From NCBI GenBank assembly GCA_028704035.1, contig JAQVLS010000012.1:1-16002 (forward strand): a DNA stretch of 16,002 bases. The letters are read 5' to 3'. Position numbers and translations under genes: made by a program. This document shows positions 1 through 7,133 of this stretch, one piece after another; within the stretch, counting starts at the first letter, position 1; every line of letters begins with the position of its first letter. The notes under the pieces are model-generated. The model was not told the DNA's origin and did no database searches. It saw only the letters and a program-made list of their open reading frames with translations. This DNA comes from Desulfotomaculaceae bacterium (GTDB taxonomy: Bacteria > Bacillota > Desulfotomaculia > Desulfotomaculales > Pelotomaculaceae).

Positions 1-375
1 GATTCTTCCGAGCTGGCTTTTAAAATCGCTGCTTCGCTAGCCTTTAAAAAAGGAGCGCTGCAGGCCAAGCCGATTATACTTGAACCGATTATGAGCGTGG
101 AAGTCGTGGTACCGGAAAACTTTATGGGAGATATTATCGGTGATTTCAATACTAAACGCGGCAGGGTACTCGGCACTGACCAAATCGGCCGGCTTACCAA
201 AATTATGGCCACTGTTCCCCTCTCAGAAATGTACCGCTATGCCATAGACCTTAAGTCAATGACCCAGGGTCGCGGCTCATTTACCATGGAATTCAACAGT
301 TATGATGAAGTGCCCGCCCGCCAGGCCGAAGAGATTATTAAAAGAACTAAAGGCGAAGCTGAGGCTGAAAAATAA
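1..375 (+). CDS. fusA: Elongation factor G, C-terminal part (5' end outside window)
   Basis: The frame is open from base 1 to a TAA at 373-375 and gives about 124 residues of the end of a translational GTPase of the EF-G family, which moves tRNA and mRNA through the ribosome. Seen: the domain IV end (KKGALQAKPIILEPIM) followed by domain V with VPENFMGDIIGDFNTKRGR and the late motif MTQGRGSFTMEF, both classical EF-G signatures. The GTPase domain lies outside the window. Domain V differs from canonical EF-G (GRVLGTDQ and RGSFTMEFNSYDEVPARQ), and no tuf or ribosomal protein gene follows. It may therefore be a second, EF-G-like paralogue rather than the str-operon copy; that part is inference. 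A strong terminator follows directly. Confidence 0.93.
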   Translation, partial: DSSELAFKIAASLAFKKGALQAKPIILEPIMSVEVVVPENFMGDIIGDFNTKRGRVLGTDQIGRLTKIMATVPLSEMYRYAIDLKSMTQGRGSFTMEFNSYDEVPARQAEEIIKRTKGEAEAEK

Positions 376-405
376 AAAAAGCGGGTGTATTATCCCGCTT
401 TTTTT
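374..405 (+). terminator. Rho-independent terminator after fusA
   Basis: GCGGG (381-385) pairs with CCCGC (394-398) across an 8-base loop. The stem is flanked by seven A (374-380) and seven T (399-405) that extend the pairing and supply the U tract. It begins inside the fusA stop codon. Because both flanks are A/T runs it could also stop transcription coming from the other side. Confidence 0.88.
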
Positions 406-443
406 ATAGGTTTATTGCAATTAAAGAAAAAGGATGTGTTAAT

Positions 444-671
444 GTGGATATGGACCTGAGTTATTTTTTGCAGAATAAAAGCCGGGGAGCGGAATATATA
501 GAAAGGGCCATGACTGAACTTTCAATTAATATTACTGAGGACACAACGGTACAGGAACTGTTTGGCGTTTTTAATGGCATTCTAGCCAGGGCGATAGATA
601 TTATGCTTGAGGAAATTAACGATGGCGTTAATAGGAACCAGTGTTCAGGCTGCCTTCCACTGCAAAAATAA
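444..671 (+). CDS. Small hypothetical protein, 75 aa
   Basis: This is an unrecognised small ORF read from GTG 444 to TAA at 669-671. An in-frame ATG at 450 is a second possible start. An AAGG element near 429-433 sits about 10 bases before the GTG and is a passable ribosome site. The product is predicted soluble and mostly helical, acidic in its middle (TEDTTVQELFGVF, IDIMLEEINDG), and ends with a Cys pair four residues apart (CSGC). It has no signal peptide or membrane segment. It stands alone between the fusA terminator and a minus-strand tRNA. No function can be assigned. The opposite-strand frame at 461-691 is open too, but coding on the plus strand is better supported by the ribosome site. 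Confidence 0.5.
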   Translation: MDMDLSYFLQNKSRGAEYIERAMTELSINITEDTTVQELFGVFNGILARAIDIMLEEINDGVNRNQCSGCLPLQK

Positions 672-786
672 ATTTTATAAGATGAAAACAATATGATGAT
701 ATTATGAGCCCCTGGGTTTTACGCATGGGGTTTTATGTTGTTTTATAATAGGCATGAAAAGCATCTGTTTAAAATGAATTGTAACC

Positions 787-817
787 AAAAAAATAAAACC
801 CCACAGGGCCTTATTTT
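787..817 (-). terminator. Terminator of tRNA-Trp (minus strand)
   Basis: Just downstream of the tRNA on the minus strand, the arms 811-817 (TTATTTT on plus) and 790-796 (AAAATAA) pair. Inside them is a CCC/GGG step with a three-base turn (800-802 with 806-808). On the minus strand this is followed by a run of T from 793 down to 787. Position and shape fit an intrinsic terminator ending the tRNA transcript. Confidence 0.7.
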
Positions 818-819
818 AC

Positions 820-894
820 TGGCAGGGGAGACAGGACTCGAACCTGCAACACCTGGTTTTGGAGACCAGTGCTCTACCATTGAGCTACTCCCCT
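820..894 (-). tRNA. tRNA-Trp, anticodon CCA, with encoded CCA tail
   Basis: Read on the minus strand from 894 the sequence folds into a full cloverleaf. The acceptor stem is AGGGGAG/CTCCCCT, the D arm GCTC-AATGGTA-GAGC, and the anticodon stem CTGGT/ACCAG with loop CTCCAAA (anticodon CCA, hence Trp). The T arm is GCAGG-TTCGAGT-CCTGT, the discriminator base is G, and the 3' CCA is encoded (plus-strand TGG at 820-822). Body length is 72 bases plus CCA. It is a single isolated tRNA with its own promoter and terminator, opposite in direction to all protein genes in the window. Confidence 0.97.
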
Positions 895-932
895 GTATAT
901 AATTGAATTCAGTTTACTTGATTACAACGTAC

Positions 933-961
933 ATTATATAAATTAAGGTGTTTTAAGTCAA
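933..961 (-). promoter_or_regulatory. Sigma-A-type promoter of tRNA-Trp
   Basis: On the minus strand, TTGACT (plus positions 956-961) and TATAAT (plus positions 933-938) are separated by exactly 17 bases. This is a near-consensus housekeeping promoter lying about 40 bases upstream of the tRNA 5' end. It points away from ddl. Confidence 0.85.
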
Positions 962-1004
962 GGGAAAACACTATAACCGAAGGATTTTCTTGTATCGGAA
1001 CGAA

Positions 1005-1010
1005 TATAAT
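1005..1010 (+). promoter_or_regulatory. Possible -10 box for ddl-deoC
   Basis: A consensus TATAAT lies 27 bases before GTG 1037. No good -35 hexamer is present at 16-18 bases upstream, and no TG extension precedes it. It is therefore only a candidate for the ddl-deoC transcript start. Confidence 0.35.
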
Positions 1011-1036
1011 GAGATCAGCCCAGGCTAAATATATTT

Positions 1037-1993
1037 GTGGAGGTGGGTACAATAGCGCTGAAAATTGGTGTTTTAATGGGTGGCCGCTCATCAGAACGGG
1101 ACGTCTCCCTCAGAACTGGCGCTGCTATTTATAACGCTCTGCAAGCTAACGGTTACTCTGCGGTAAAAATAGACGTTGGCTTTGATGTTGTTGAAAGAAT
1201 TAAGTCTGCTGGCATTGACCTGGCGTTTCTGGCGCTGCACGGCAGGTACGGGGAAGATGGCGCAATCCAGGGAATGCTCGAAATGCTTGATATCCCCTAT
1301 ACAGGTTCGAGAGTCCTTGCCAGCGCATTGGCCATGGATAAGATCGCCACCAAGAAAATGCTGCTTTTTGCAGGTCTGCCGACGCCACGCTTTTTAACAA
1401 TAAGTAAATTGAAGGCCATGGCGGCCGGTTTGGAAAATATTAGCGAACAGGTGCTGCAAGAAATGGGCCTGCCCTTGGTGATTAAAGCCCCGACCCAGGG
1501 GTCAACAATCGGCATATCATTTGTCAGGCAAAGGGACGAATTGGCAGAAGCTTTCGCCCTGGCTTTTAATTATGATCCTGCTGCTATGGTAGAACAGTTC
1601 ATTGAAGGGGTTGAGCTTACGGCATCAGTACTAGGCAACGACGATCCCGTCGCGCTGCCTCTTATTGAGATAGTGTCTGCCACCGGCGTTTATGATTATG
1701 ATGCCAAGTATACTGCTGGAATGAGCGAGCATATTATCCCGCCACGCATTTCTGCAGAAGATCAGGATAAAATAAAGGACTTGGCTATTAGAGCTTATAA
1801 AGCTATTGGCTGCCGGGGATTGGCTAGGGTCGACTTCATTTTGGAGCAAAGCGGTTTACCTTATATCCTTGAGATAAACACCATACCCGGTATGACCGCT
1901 ACCAGTCTTTTTCCTGACGCAGCCAGGGCTGCCGGGATCGAGTTTCCGGATCTTATAAAACAGTTGGTTAGGCTGGCCCTGGAAAAACAATAA
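1037..1993 (+). CDS. ddl: D-alanine--D-alanine ligase
   Basis: This cytoplasmic ATP-grasp ligase joins two D-Ala residues with ATP to make the peptidoglycan precursor dipeptide. Seen, numbering from GTG 1037: GGRSSERDVS (15-24), LHGRYGEDG (67-75), the ATP-binding VIKAPTQGSTIGIS (148-161), the omega-loop KY pair at 224-225, and EINTIPGM (279-286), which carries metal-binding residues. The Tyr of the KY pair corresponds to the residue that favours D-Ala over D-lactate, so a VanA-type ligase is unlikely. Total length of 311-318 aa is normal for the DdlB type. The start is uncertain: the GGAGGTG ribosome site (1039-1045) overlaps the GTG, and family proteins begin right at KIGVLMGG, which points to ATA 1052 or CTG 1058. 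deoC follows 20 bases later, so the two are probably co-transcribed. Confidence 0.95.
   Translation: MEVGTIALKIGVLMGGRSSERDVSLRTGAAIYNALQANGYSAVKIDVGFDVVERIKSAGIDLAFLALHGRYGEDGAIQGMLEMLDIPYTGSRVLASALAMDKIATKKMLLFAGLPTPRFLTISKLKAMAAGLENISEQVLQEMGLPLVIKAPTQGSTIGISFVRQRDELAEAFALAFNYDPAAMVEQFIEGVELTASVLGNDDPVALPLIEIVSATGVYDYDAKYTAGMSEHIIPPRISAEDQDKIKDLAIRAYKAIGCRGLARVDFILEQSGLPYILEINTIPGMTATSLFPDAARAAGIEFPDLIKQLVRLALEKQ
1039..1045 (+). promoter_or_regulatory. ddl ribosome binding site overlapping the open-frame GTG
   Basis: GGAGGTG is a perfect match to the anti-Shine-Dalgarno sequence, but it lies within the first codons of the longest reading frame (GTG 1037, GTG 1043). In-frame codons at workable distance downstream are ATA 1052 (6 bases after the motif) and CTG 1058 (12 bases after). 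The site therefore argues for a non-standard start codon in ddl. Confidence 0.6.
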
Positions 1994-2013
1994 CGGAATT
2001 GTGGAGCATAATT

Positions 2014-2700
2014 ATGTATATTACTAGATCGGAATTAGCAGCGCTGATAGACCATACTTTGCTAAGACCTGATGCTGTAACTGATGATATAGTCAGGTTA
2101 TGTGTGGAGGCAAAACTTTATGGTTTTGTTTCAGTATGTGTGAACCCCTGTTACGTTTCTACAGCCAGCAAAGAACTGGCTGGTTCACCGGTGAGGGTCT
2201 GCTCTGTTGTTGGATTTCCCCTTGGGGCCAGTACCCCGCCAATTAAAGCGCTTGAAGCTGCGGAGGCTGTCCGGAACGGCGCAGACGAACTTGATGTCGT
2301 TATTAATATAGGTTTTCTGAAAGGCGGACTGCCGGAACGGGTGAAATCAGATCTGGCGGGAGTTGTAGCAAGCGCCAGGGCTGAAAACCAAAACACAATA
2401 ATAAAAGTGATACTGGAGACATGTCTGTTAACCGGCAGCGAAAAAATTAAGGCCTGCCGACTGGCCATTGAGGCAGGCGCGGACTTCGTTAAAACCTCAA
2501 CAGGGTGGGGCAAGAGCGGAGCTACTGTAACCGACGTGGCCCTGCTGAAGCAGATCGTCGGCAACAGTAGCGGCGTGAAGGCCTCGGGCGGCATTAGGGA
2601 CCTTACAGCCGTCATTGATATGCTTAAAGCCGGAGCTGCGAGAATTGGCACCAGTTCGGGACCAGCCATAATAAATGAGCTGCAGGAAAAGATTCTTTGA
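2014..2700 (+). CDS. deoC: Deoxyribose-phosphate aldolase
   Basis: A class I (Schiff-base) aldolase that splits 2-deoxyribose-5-phosphate into glyceraldehyde-3-phosphate and acetaldehyde, the last step of deoxynucleoside breakdown. Seen: LIDHTLLRP (11-19), ELDVVINIG with D94, the Schiff-base lysine K160 in DFVKTSTGWG, and the second lysine K189 in VKASGGIR. All catalytic residues are present, and 228 aa is typical length. ATG 2014 is chosen because GGAG (2003-2006) sits 7 bases upstream; the frame is open further, to TTG 1999, but that codon has no ribosome site. The gene lies 20 bases after ddl and before a terminator. No other nucleoside-catabolism gene is nearby. Confidence 0.96.
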   Translation: MYITRSELAALIDHTLLRPDAVTDDIVRLCVEAKLYGFVSVCVNPCYVSTASKELAGSPVRVCSVVGFPLGASTPPIKALEAAEAVRNGADELDVVINIGFLKGGLPERVKSDLAGVVASARAENQNTIIKVILETCLLTGSEKIKACRLAIEAGADFVKTSTGWGKSGATVTDVALLKQIVGNSSGVKASGGIRDLTAVIDMLKAGAARIGTSSGPAIINELQEKIL

Positions 2701-2720
2701 GATTTGACCATGTTTTCATG

Positions 2721-2746
2721 TCCGGCTTGATAAACCGGAATTTTTT
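2721..2746 (+). terminator. Terminator after deoC
   Basis: TCCGG (2721-2725) pairs with CCGGA (2735-2739) across a 9-base loop, followed by A and six T (2741-2746). It closes the ddl-deoC unit. Confidence 0.75.
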
Positions 2747-2902
2747 AGTTATTTACTATTATTTCACAAAGATGGTTAAACTACAGTTGTACTATTTTAA
2801 ACAGCGCATACCCCGGTTATTTTTTATTTGAGCAGGAATTGCCAGAAGTAACAGCGAAATATCCTATTAAAGCTCACAAAAATAACAACAGGGGTGATGG
2901 TT

Positions 2903-3085
2903 TTGAAAATACGCTGTATGTTGTGTGGAATGCCAATTTCTGATGAAGTGTTGGCAAGCGTTGATCCTCTTGAGGATGATGACGACGATATGCCCAAAAA
3001 GAAACCTATGTCGGTATGTCTGAGGTGCCAGGCGAAATTAAAGCACGAGGCAGATAGCCAACAAAAGATGCCCAAGCCTATATAG
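2903..3085 (+). CDS. Small double-CxxC zinc-ribbon protein, 60 aa
   Basis: A 60-residue soluble protein with two zinc knuckles, C5-x2-C8 (CMLC) and C39-x2-C42 (CLRC). They are separated by an acidic stretch (E24 then D25-D29) and a lysine patch (KKK). The layout resembles the YlaI/DUF2197 group of tiny Firmicute zinc-ribbon proteins; this is family resemblance by eye, and function is unknown. TTG 2903 is preferred because GGGGTG (2891-2896) lies 6 bases before it and because zinc ribbons of this kind start right at the first knuckle. GTG 2894 and ATG 2897 are also open but overlap or touch the ribosome site. The UPF0182 gene begins 30 bases downstream with no terminator between, so the two are likely one transcript. 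Confidence 0.72.
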   Translation: MKIRCMLCGMPISDEVLASVDPLEDDDDDMPKKKPMSVCLRCQAKLKHEADSQQKMPKPI

Positions 3086-3115
3086 CAAGACAATTATAAC
3101 CAGGAGGTAGAATAT

Positions 3116-5863
3116 TTGCAGATTAACCTTAGAAGGATAATTAATTTTATTATAGTTGCGGCATTATTTATTTTAATCGTACTTGGCCTGTACGGGGCCA
3201 GGCTTTATACTGATTGGCTCTGGTTCCAATCTTTAAACTACCAGATGGTTTTTACGACAATTATTTTATCTAAAGCAGGTCTAAGGTTTGCAGTCGGATT
3301 TATCCTATTTGTGTTCCTATTCATAAACCTGTACTTAACCCGCGGTCCTTTGCTCAAGGCAACACAGAAAGCAACGGTTATTAAAGAGAATGATCTGCTT
3401 ACAATCCAAAACGTTTCACTAAACCAACTAATAACACCACGATTTTTGGTCTTACTGTTTATTCTTATAAGTTTAGTAATGGCCGTCTTTTTTAATATTT
3501 CGGTAGCCAAAGACTGGATCGTTCTACAGCAATTCTTACACCCAAGTAACTTTGGCATCAATGACCCTATCTTCCAAAAAGACATCGGGTTCTATGTGTT
3601 TCAGTTGCCTTTTTACATTTTTCTCTACAATGTAGCCAGCATGGCTGTCCTGGTGACCGCCTTCTGGGTTACGATTGTGTATCTGGTGAGCAATTTTTTG
3701 CAAGGGAATCCGGGCAGGTTGCTGCACGATATTTCGGCGCGCTATCATCTTTCCTTCCTGGCAGCGGTTTTCTTTATTATCAAAGCTGTGGGATACCTGC
3801 TGGAACAATACATGCTTCTCTTTTCACATCGCGGCGCTGTATGGGGACCGGGTTACACAACAACCCACGCCACTCTTATAGCCTACAAGGTCCTGGCTGT
3901 CATCGCCCTTATATGCGCCCTGGCAATCTTAATTAACTTGTTTCTCCGTAAATTCAGGCTGGTTGTATACAGCATCGGCGTGCTTCTGGTGGCGTCTATA
4001 GCTCTGGGCGGACTCTACCCGGCTTTTATCCAAAAATTTGTGGTAACACCGAATGAAGCGGTTATAGAAAGGCCATATCTGGAAAGAAATATTAAATTTA
4101 CCAGGATGGCATACAATCTTGATAAAATTGAGAAAAAGGATTTCCCTGCCGGCAAGACTCTTGCAGCTGAAGATATCCGGGCCAACCAGGATACGATCGG
4201 CAACATCCGCCTCTGGGATTGGGAGCAGTTGAAACAGACTTACGGCCAGCTACAGGAGATCAGGCTGTATTACGAATTCCCTGATATTGACATTGACCGT
4301 TATACAATAAACGGCCGTTACCGTCAGGTTATGCTGGCCCCCAGGGAGCTTAACCAGGATCATCTGACTGCCCAGGCCAAAACTTGGGTTAACCAGAGGC
4401 TGGTCTTTACACACGGTTACGGGGTCACTATGAGCCCGGTCAACGAGAAGACTACAGAAGGGCTCCCCACCTTTTTTCTGAAGGATATTCCGCCCACAGG
4501 CAAAACTGACTTAAAAGTGGATCGGCCGGAAATTTATTTCGGGGAGAGAACAGATCAGGACGTCCTGGTTAATACAAAATCACAGGAGTTTAACTATCCT
4601 CAGGGTGATGTTAACGTTCTTTCCACATACGAAGGAGAGGGTGGCGTTAAAGTAAATAATTTCCTGCACAGGGCTATATTCGCCCTGGCCCTGGGAGATT
4701 ATAAAATAATCCTTTCCAGCGAAATCGATAATAACAGCAGGGTTTTATATTATCGCAATATCAAGGAGAGAGTACCTAAAATAGCGCCGTTCCTACAGTA
4801 TGACAATGACCCCTATATGATCGTGAGCAATGGTAAGCTGTACTGGATGTGGGATGCTTATACAACAACAAACAAGTTTCCGTATTCAGAGCCATTTGAT
4901 AGGATAAACAACTATATCCGAAATCCTGTTAAAGTTGTGGTTGACGCTTATACCGGACAGGTCGATTTCTACATCAGTGATAAAGATGACCCGCTGATCC
5001 AGACCTACAGCAAGATCTTTCCCGGTATGTTTAAATCTTTAGAGGAGATGCCCGAGGATCTCCATAAACATATTCGCTACCCGGTAGATTTCTTCCGGAC
5101 ACAGGCAGAAATGTATGCCGTCTACCACATGGAAGATAACCTGGTATTTTACAACAGGGAAGACAGATGGAATATAGCCAACGAAACCATGGGAAGTAGC
5201 GAAAAGCAAATAGAACCGTACTACACAATCATCAAAATGCCCGGAGAAAGTGAACCGGAATTTGTTTTAATCCTCCCCTTTACTCCGCAAAACAAAAAGA
5301 ACATGATTGCCTGGATGGCTGCCAGGTCAGATGGGGATAATTATGGCACGCTTTTATCATACAACTTCCCCAAGCAGGAGCTCATCTACGGACCAACACA
5401 GATTGAAGCCCGGCTTAATCAGGATACTCTTATTTCACAGCAGTTGTCACTCTGGAATCAGCGAGGATCCAGCGTGATCAGGGGAAACCTTTTGGTTATT
5501 CCTGTCAAGGATGCACTGATTTATGTCGCGCCTATCTACCTGCAGGCCGAGCAGAGCAAAATGCCCGAGCTGCGCAGGGTCATACTGGCACACGGAGATA
5601 AAGTTGTCATGGAACCAACGCTTGAAATAGCTCTTGAAAAAATATTCGGAGAAGGTACGGGAATAACAATGCCGGAGGAGCAACAGCCTGATACCGGCGC
5701 CCCTGCCGCCAGTATTTCTGAACTCACCCAAAGTGCCAACCGGCTTTACGATGAGGCCCAAAATAAACTTAAAAACGGCGACTGGGCTGGTTACGGAGAG
5801 TCTTTGAATAAATTGAAACAGACCCTGGCCGAACTTGTGGTCAAAGCAGAAAACCAGCCCTAA
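3116..5863 (+). CDS. UPF0182 family large membrane protein
   Basis: A 915-residue protein of the UPF0182 (COG1615) family, whose molecular role is not established. Seen: about seven hydrophobic helices in the first 310 residues (roughly 9-29, 52-72, 108-130, 162-190, 212-232, 255-275, 282-305). These are followed by a long hydrophilic part of some 550 residues, probably on the outer face of the membrane. Conserved-looking stretches include DWLWFQSLNY (33-42), NPIFQKDIGFYVFQLPFYI-type text near 155-172, and RPEIYFGERTD (about 471-481). The last 50 residues are helical (SELTQSANRLYDEAQNKL, GDWAGYGESLNKLKQTLAEL), typical of this family's C-terminus. TTG 3116 is a clear start: AGGAGGT (3102-3108) is 7 bases upstream. 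Length is normal for the family. It follows the zinc-ribbon gene and ends before a strong terminator. Confidence 0.92.
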   Translation: MQINLRRIINFIIVAALFILIVLGLYGARLYTDWLWFQSLNYQMVFTTIILSKAGLRFAVGFILFVFLFINLYLTRGPLLKATQKATVIKENDLLTIQNVSLNQLITPRFLVLLFILISLVMAVFFNISVAKDWIVLQQFLHPSNFGINDPIFQKDIGFYVFQLPFYIFLYNVASMAVLVTAFWVTIVYLVSNFLQGNPGRLLHDISARYHLSFLAAVFFIIKAVGYLLEQYMLLFSHRGAVWGPGYTTTHATLIAYKVLAVIALICALAILINLFLRKFRLVVYSIGVLLVASIALGGLYPAFIQKFVVTPNEAVIERPYLERNIKFTRMAYNLDKIEKKDFPAGKTLAAEDIRANQDTIGNIRLWDWEQLKQTYGQLQEIRLYYEFPDIDIDRYTINGRYRQVMLAPRELNQDHLTAQAKTWVNQRLVFTHGYGVTMSPVNEKTTEGLPTFFLKDIPPTGKTDLKVDRPEIYFGERTDQDVLVNTKSQEFNYPQGDVNVLSTYEGEGGVKVNNFLHRAIFALALGDYKIILSSEIDNNSRVLYYRNIKERVPKIAPFLQYDNDPYMIVSNGKLYWMWDAYTTTNKFPYSEPFDRINNYIRNPVKVVVDAYTGQVDFYISDKDDPLIQTYSKIFPGMFKSLEEMPEDLHKHIRYPVDFFRTQAEMYAVYHMEDNLVFYNREDRWNIANETMGSSEKQIEPYYTIIKMPGESEPEFVLILPFTPQNKKNMIAWMAARSDGDNYGTLLSYNFPKQELIYGPTQIEARLNQDTLISQQLSLWNQRGSSVIRGNLLVIPVKDALIYVAPIYLQAEQSKMPELRRVILAHGDKVVMEPTLEIALEKIFGEGTGITMPEEQQPDTGAPAASISELTQSANRLYDEAQNKLKNGDWAGYGESLNKLKQTLAELVVKAENQP

Positions 5864-5920
5864 AGTTAAATATTGATTACTGTCGGCGTTGCACCCATTG
5901 AACACCGATCAGACAATTAC

Positions 5921-5956
5921 AAAAAAGCTGTCGGCCCGGCGCCGGCTGCTTTTTTT
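5921..5956 (+). terminator. Strong terminator after the UPF0182 gene
   Basis: A nearly perfect GC-rich stem runs from 5927 to 5949 (GCTGTCGGC paired with GCCGGCTGC, with one T-T mismatch and one G-U pair) around a 5-base loop. It is preceded by six A and followed by seven T (5950-5956). Because it lies inside the upstream extension of the pfkA frame, it also rules out starts of pfkA before 5956. Confidence 0.9.
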
Positions 5957-6005
5957 GCAACAGCCATGTTTTGTATGTCATTTAATAAATGGGGAGGTTA
6001 TTAAT

Positions 6006-7109
6006 ATGGTACCAGGCGGTAAAATAAGGCGCATCGGCGTACTGACCGGCGGCGGAGACTGCCCGGGATTAAATGCGGTTATCCGCGCGGTGGTTAAAAC
6101 TGCGATTGGCAGCTACAGGTTATCTGTTGTCGGCTTTGAAAACGGTTTCGGCGGCTTAATCCAAAACCGGGCGCGTGAGTTAACAATGAACGACGTGGTT
6201 GGTATTTTGCCACGTGGCGGGACCATCCTGGGCACTACCAACAGAGATAACCCCTTTCAATACCAGATGGTGATCAAAGGACAAAAGGTATTTAGAGATG
6301 TTTCCGACCGTGTTATTGAAAATATTAATATCCAAGGGATAGACGCTTTGATCGTCATCGGTGGTGACGGAAGCCTGAGCATCGGCAGGGAGCTTTATGA
6401 AAAAAAGGGGCTGCCGGTTGTCGGTGTGCCAAAAACCATTGACAACGATCTTTCAGCTACAGACCAGACTTTTGGCTTTGACACAGCCTTAAATACCGCT
6501 ACCGAGGCTATAGACAAGCTGCACACGACGGCTGAATCGCATCACAGGGTAATGGTGCTTGAGGTTATGGGGCGTTATGCAGGGTGGATCGCGCTTCAGT
6601 CCGGTATCGCCGGCGGGGCAGATGTGATTCTCATACCCGAGATTCCCTATTCAATTGATAAAGTGTATGAAAAAATTTACAACAGGCGTGATTTCGGGAA
6701 AATGTTCAGCATTGTGGTGGTAGCGGAGGGAGCTAAAGCGATAGGCGGGGAAATGATCGTCCAGAGAAGAGTGGAAGAAAGTTTTGACCCAATCCGTCTG
6801 GGCGGCATTGGCAACGTAGTGGCCAGACAGATCGAAAAGGAAACCGGAATGGAATCCAGGGTAACGGTATTAGGCCACCTGCAGAGAGGCGGGACACCAA
6901 CAGCTTTTGACCGGATCCTGGCGACGCGTTATGGTGCTGGCGCGGTAAACCTTGTTATGGAGGGCAAATTTGGCGAAATGGTATGCCTGCGCACACCCAA
7001 TATCGAATCGGTAGCGTTGGCGGACGCAGTGGGAGAGATTCGCATGGTGCCAGTAAACGGCGATATGGTCCGTTCCGCCAGACAGGTTGGCATATCTTTT
7101 GGGGACTAA
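6006..7109 (+). CDS. pfkA: 6-phosphofructokinase (G104/K124 type)
   Basis: Phosphorylates fructose-6-phosphate to fructose-1,6-bisphosphate in glycolysis. Seen: GVLTGGGDCPGLNAVIR (11-27), GGDGS (119-123), PKTIDND (142-148) with catalytic D146, MGRYAGW (188-194), and LGHLQRGGTPTAFDR (289-303). In E. coli numbering the phosphoryl-donor positions are Gly104 (G122 here) and Lys124 (K143 here). PPi-dependent enzymes normally have Asp at 104 (GGDDT), so ATP use is predicted, but the Lys is shared with the PPi and mixed-substrate clade. Length 367 aa fits that clade and is longer than the 320-aa E. coli type. ATG 6006 is set by GGGGAGGT (5991-5998), 7 bases upstream. fmdE-like and HAD genes follow closely without a terminator. 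Confidence 0.95.
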   Translation: MVPGGKIRRIGVLTGGGDCPGLNAVIRAVVKTAIGSYRLSVVGFENGFGGLIQNRARELTMNDVVGILPRGGTILGTTNRDNPFQYQMVIKGQKVFRDVSDRVIENINIQGIDALIVIGGDGSLSIGRELYEKKGLPVVGVPKTIDNDLSATDQTFGFDTALNTATEAIDKLHTTAESHHRVMVLEVMGRYAGWIALQSGIAGGADVILIPEIPYSIDKVYEKIYNRRDFGKMFSIVVVAEGAKAIGGEMIVQRRVEESFDPIRLGGIGNVVARQIEKETGMESRVTVLGHLQRGGTPTAFDRILATRYGAGAVNLVMEGKFGEMVCLRTPNIESVALADAVGEIRMVPVNGDMVRSARQVGISFGD

Positions 7110-7133
7110 TAAAGGCAGGCAGGAGCTGTAAAT

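Noticed and set aside
709..734. CCCC/GGGG inverted repeat followed by T4 as a terminator for the small ORF at 444
   Set aside because: Only a 4-bp stem with a 14-base loop containing mismatches; too weak to call.
727..802. 10-base inverted match between GGGGTTTTAT (727-736) and ATAAAACCCC (793-802)
   Set aside because: The second element is part of the tRNA terminator, and an A/T-rich 10-mer match at this distance can arise by chance.
2151..2711. 186-codon open frame on the minus strand opposite deoC
   Set aside because: It is a shadow of deoC: low-complexity Ser/Ala/Pro-rich product, no ribosome site, and deoC has complete catalytic motifs.
5447..5905. 152-codon minus-strand frame opposite the end of the UPF0182 gene
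   Set aside because: No recognisable domain or ribosome site; the plus-strand frame has family-typical C-terminal sequence throughout.
5889..6005. N-terminal extension of PfkA from an upstream ATG in the same frame
   Set aside because: The extension reads through a strong terminator hairpin (5921-5956), has unrelated composition, and a perfect ribosome site marks ATG 6006.
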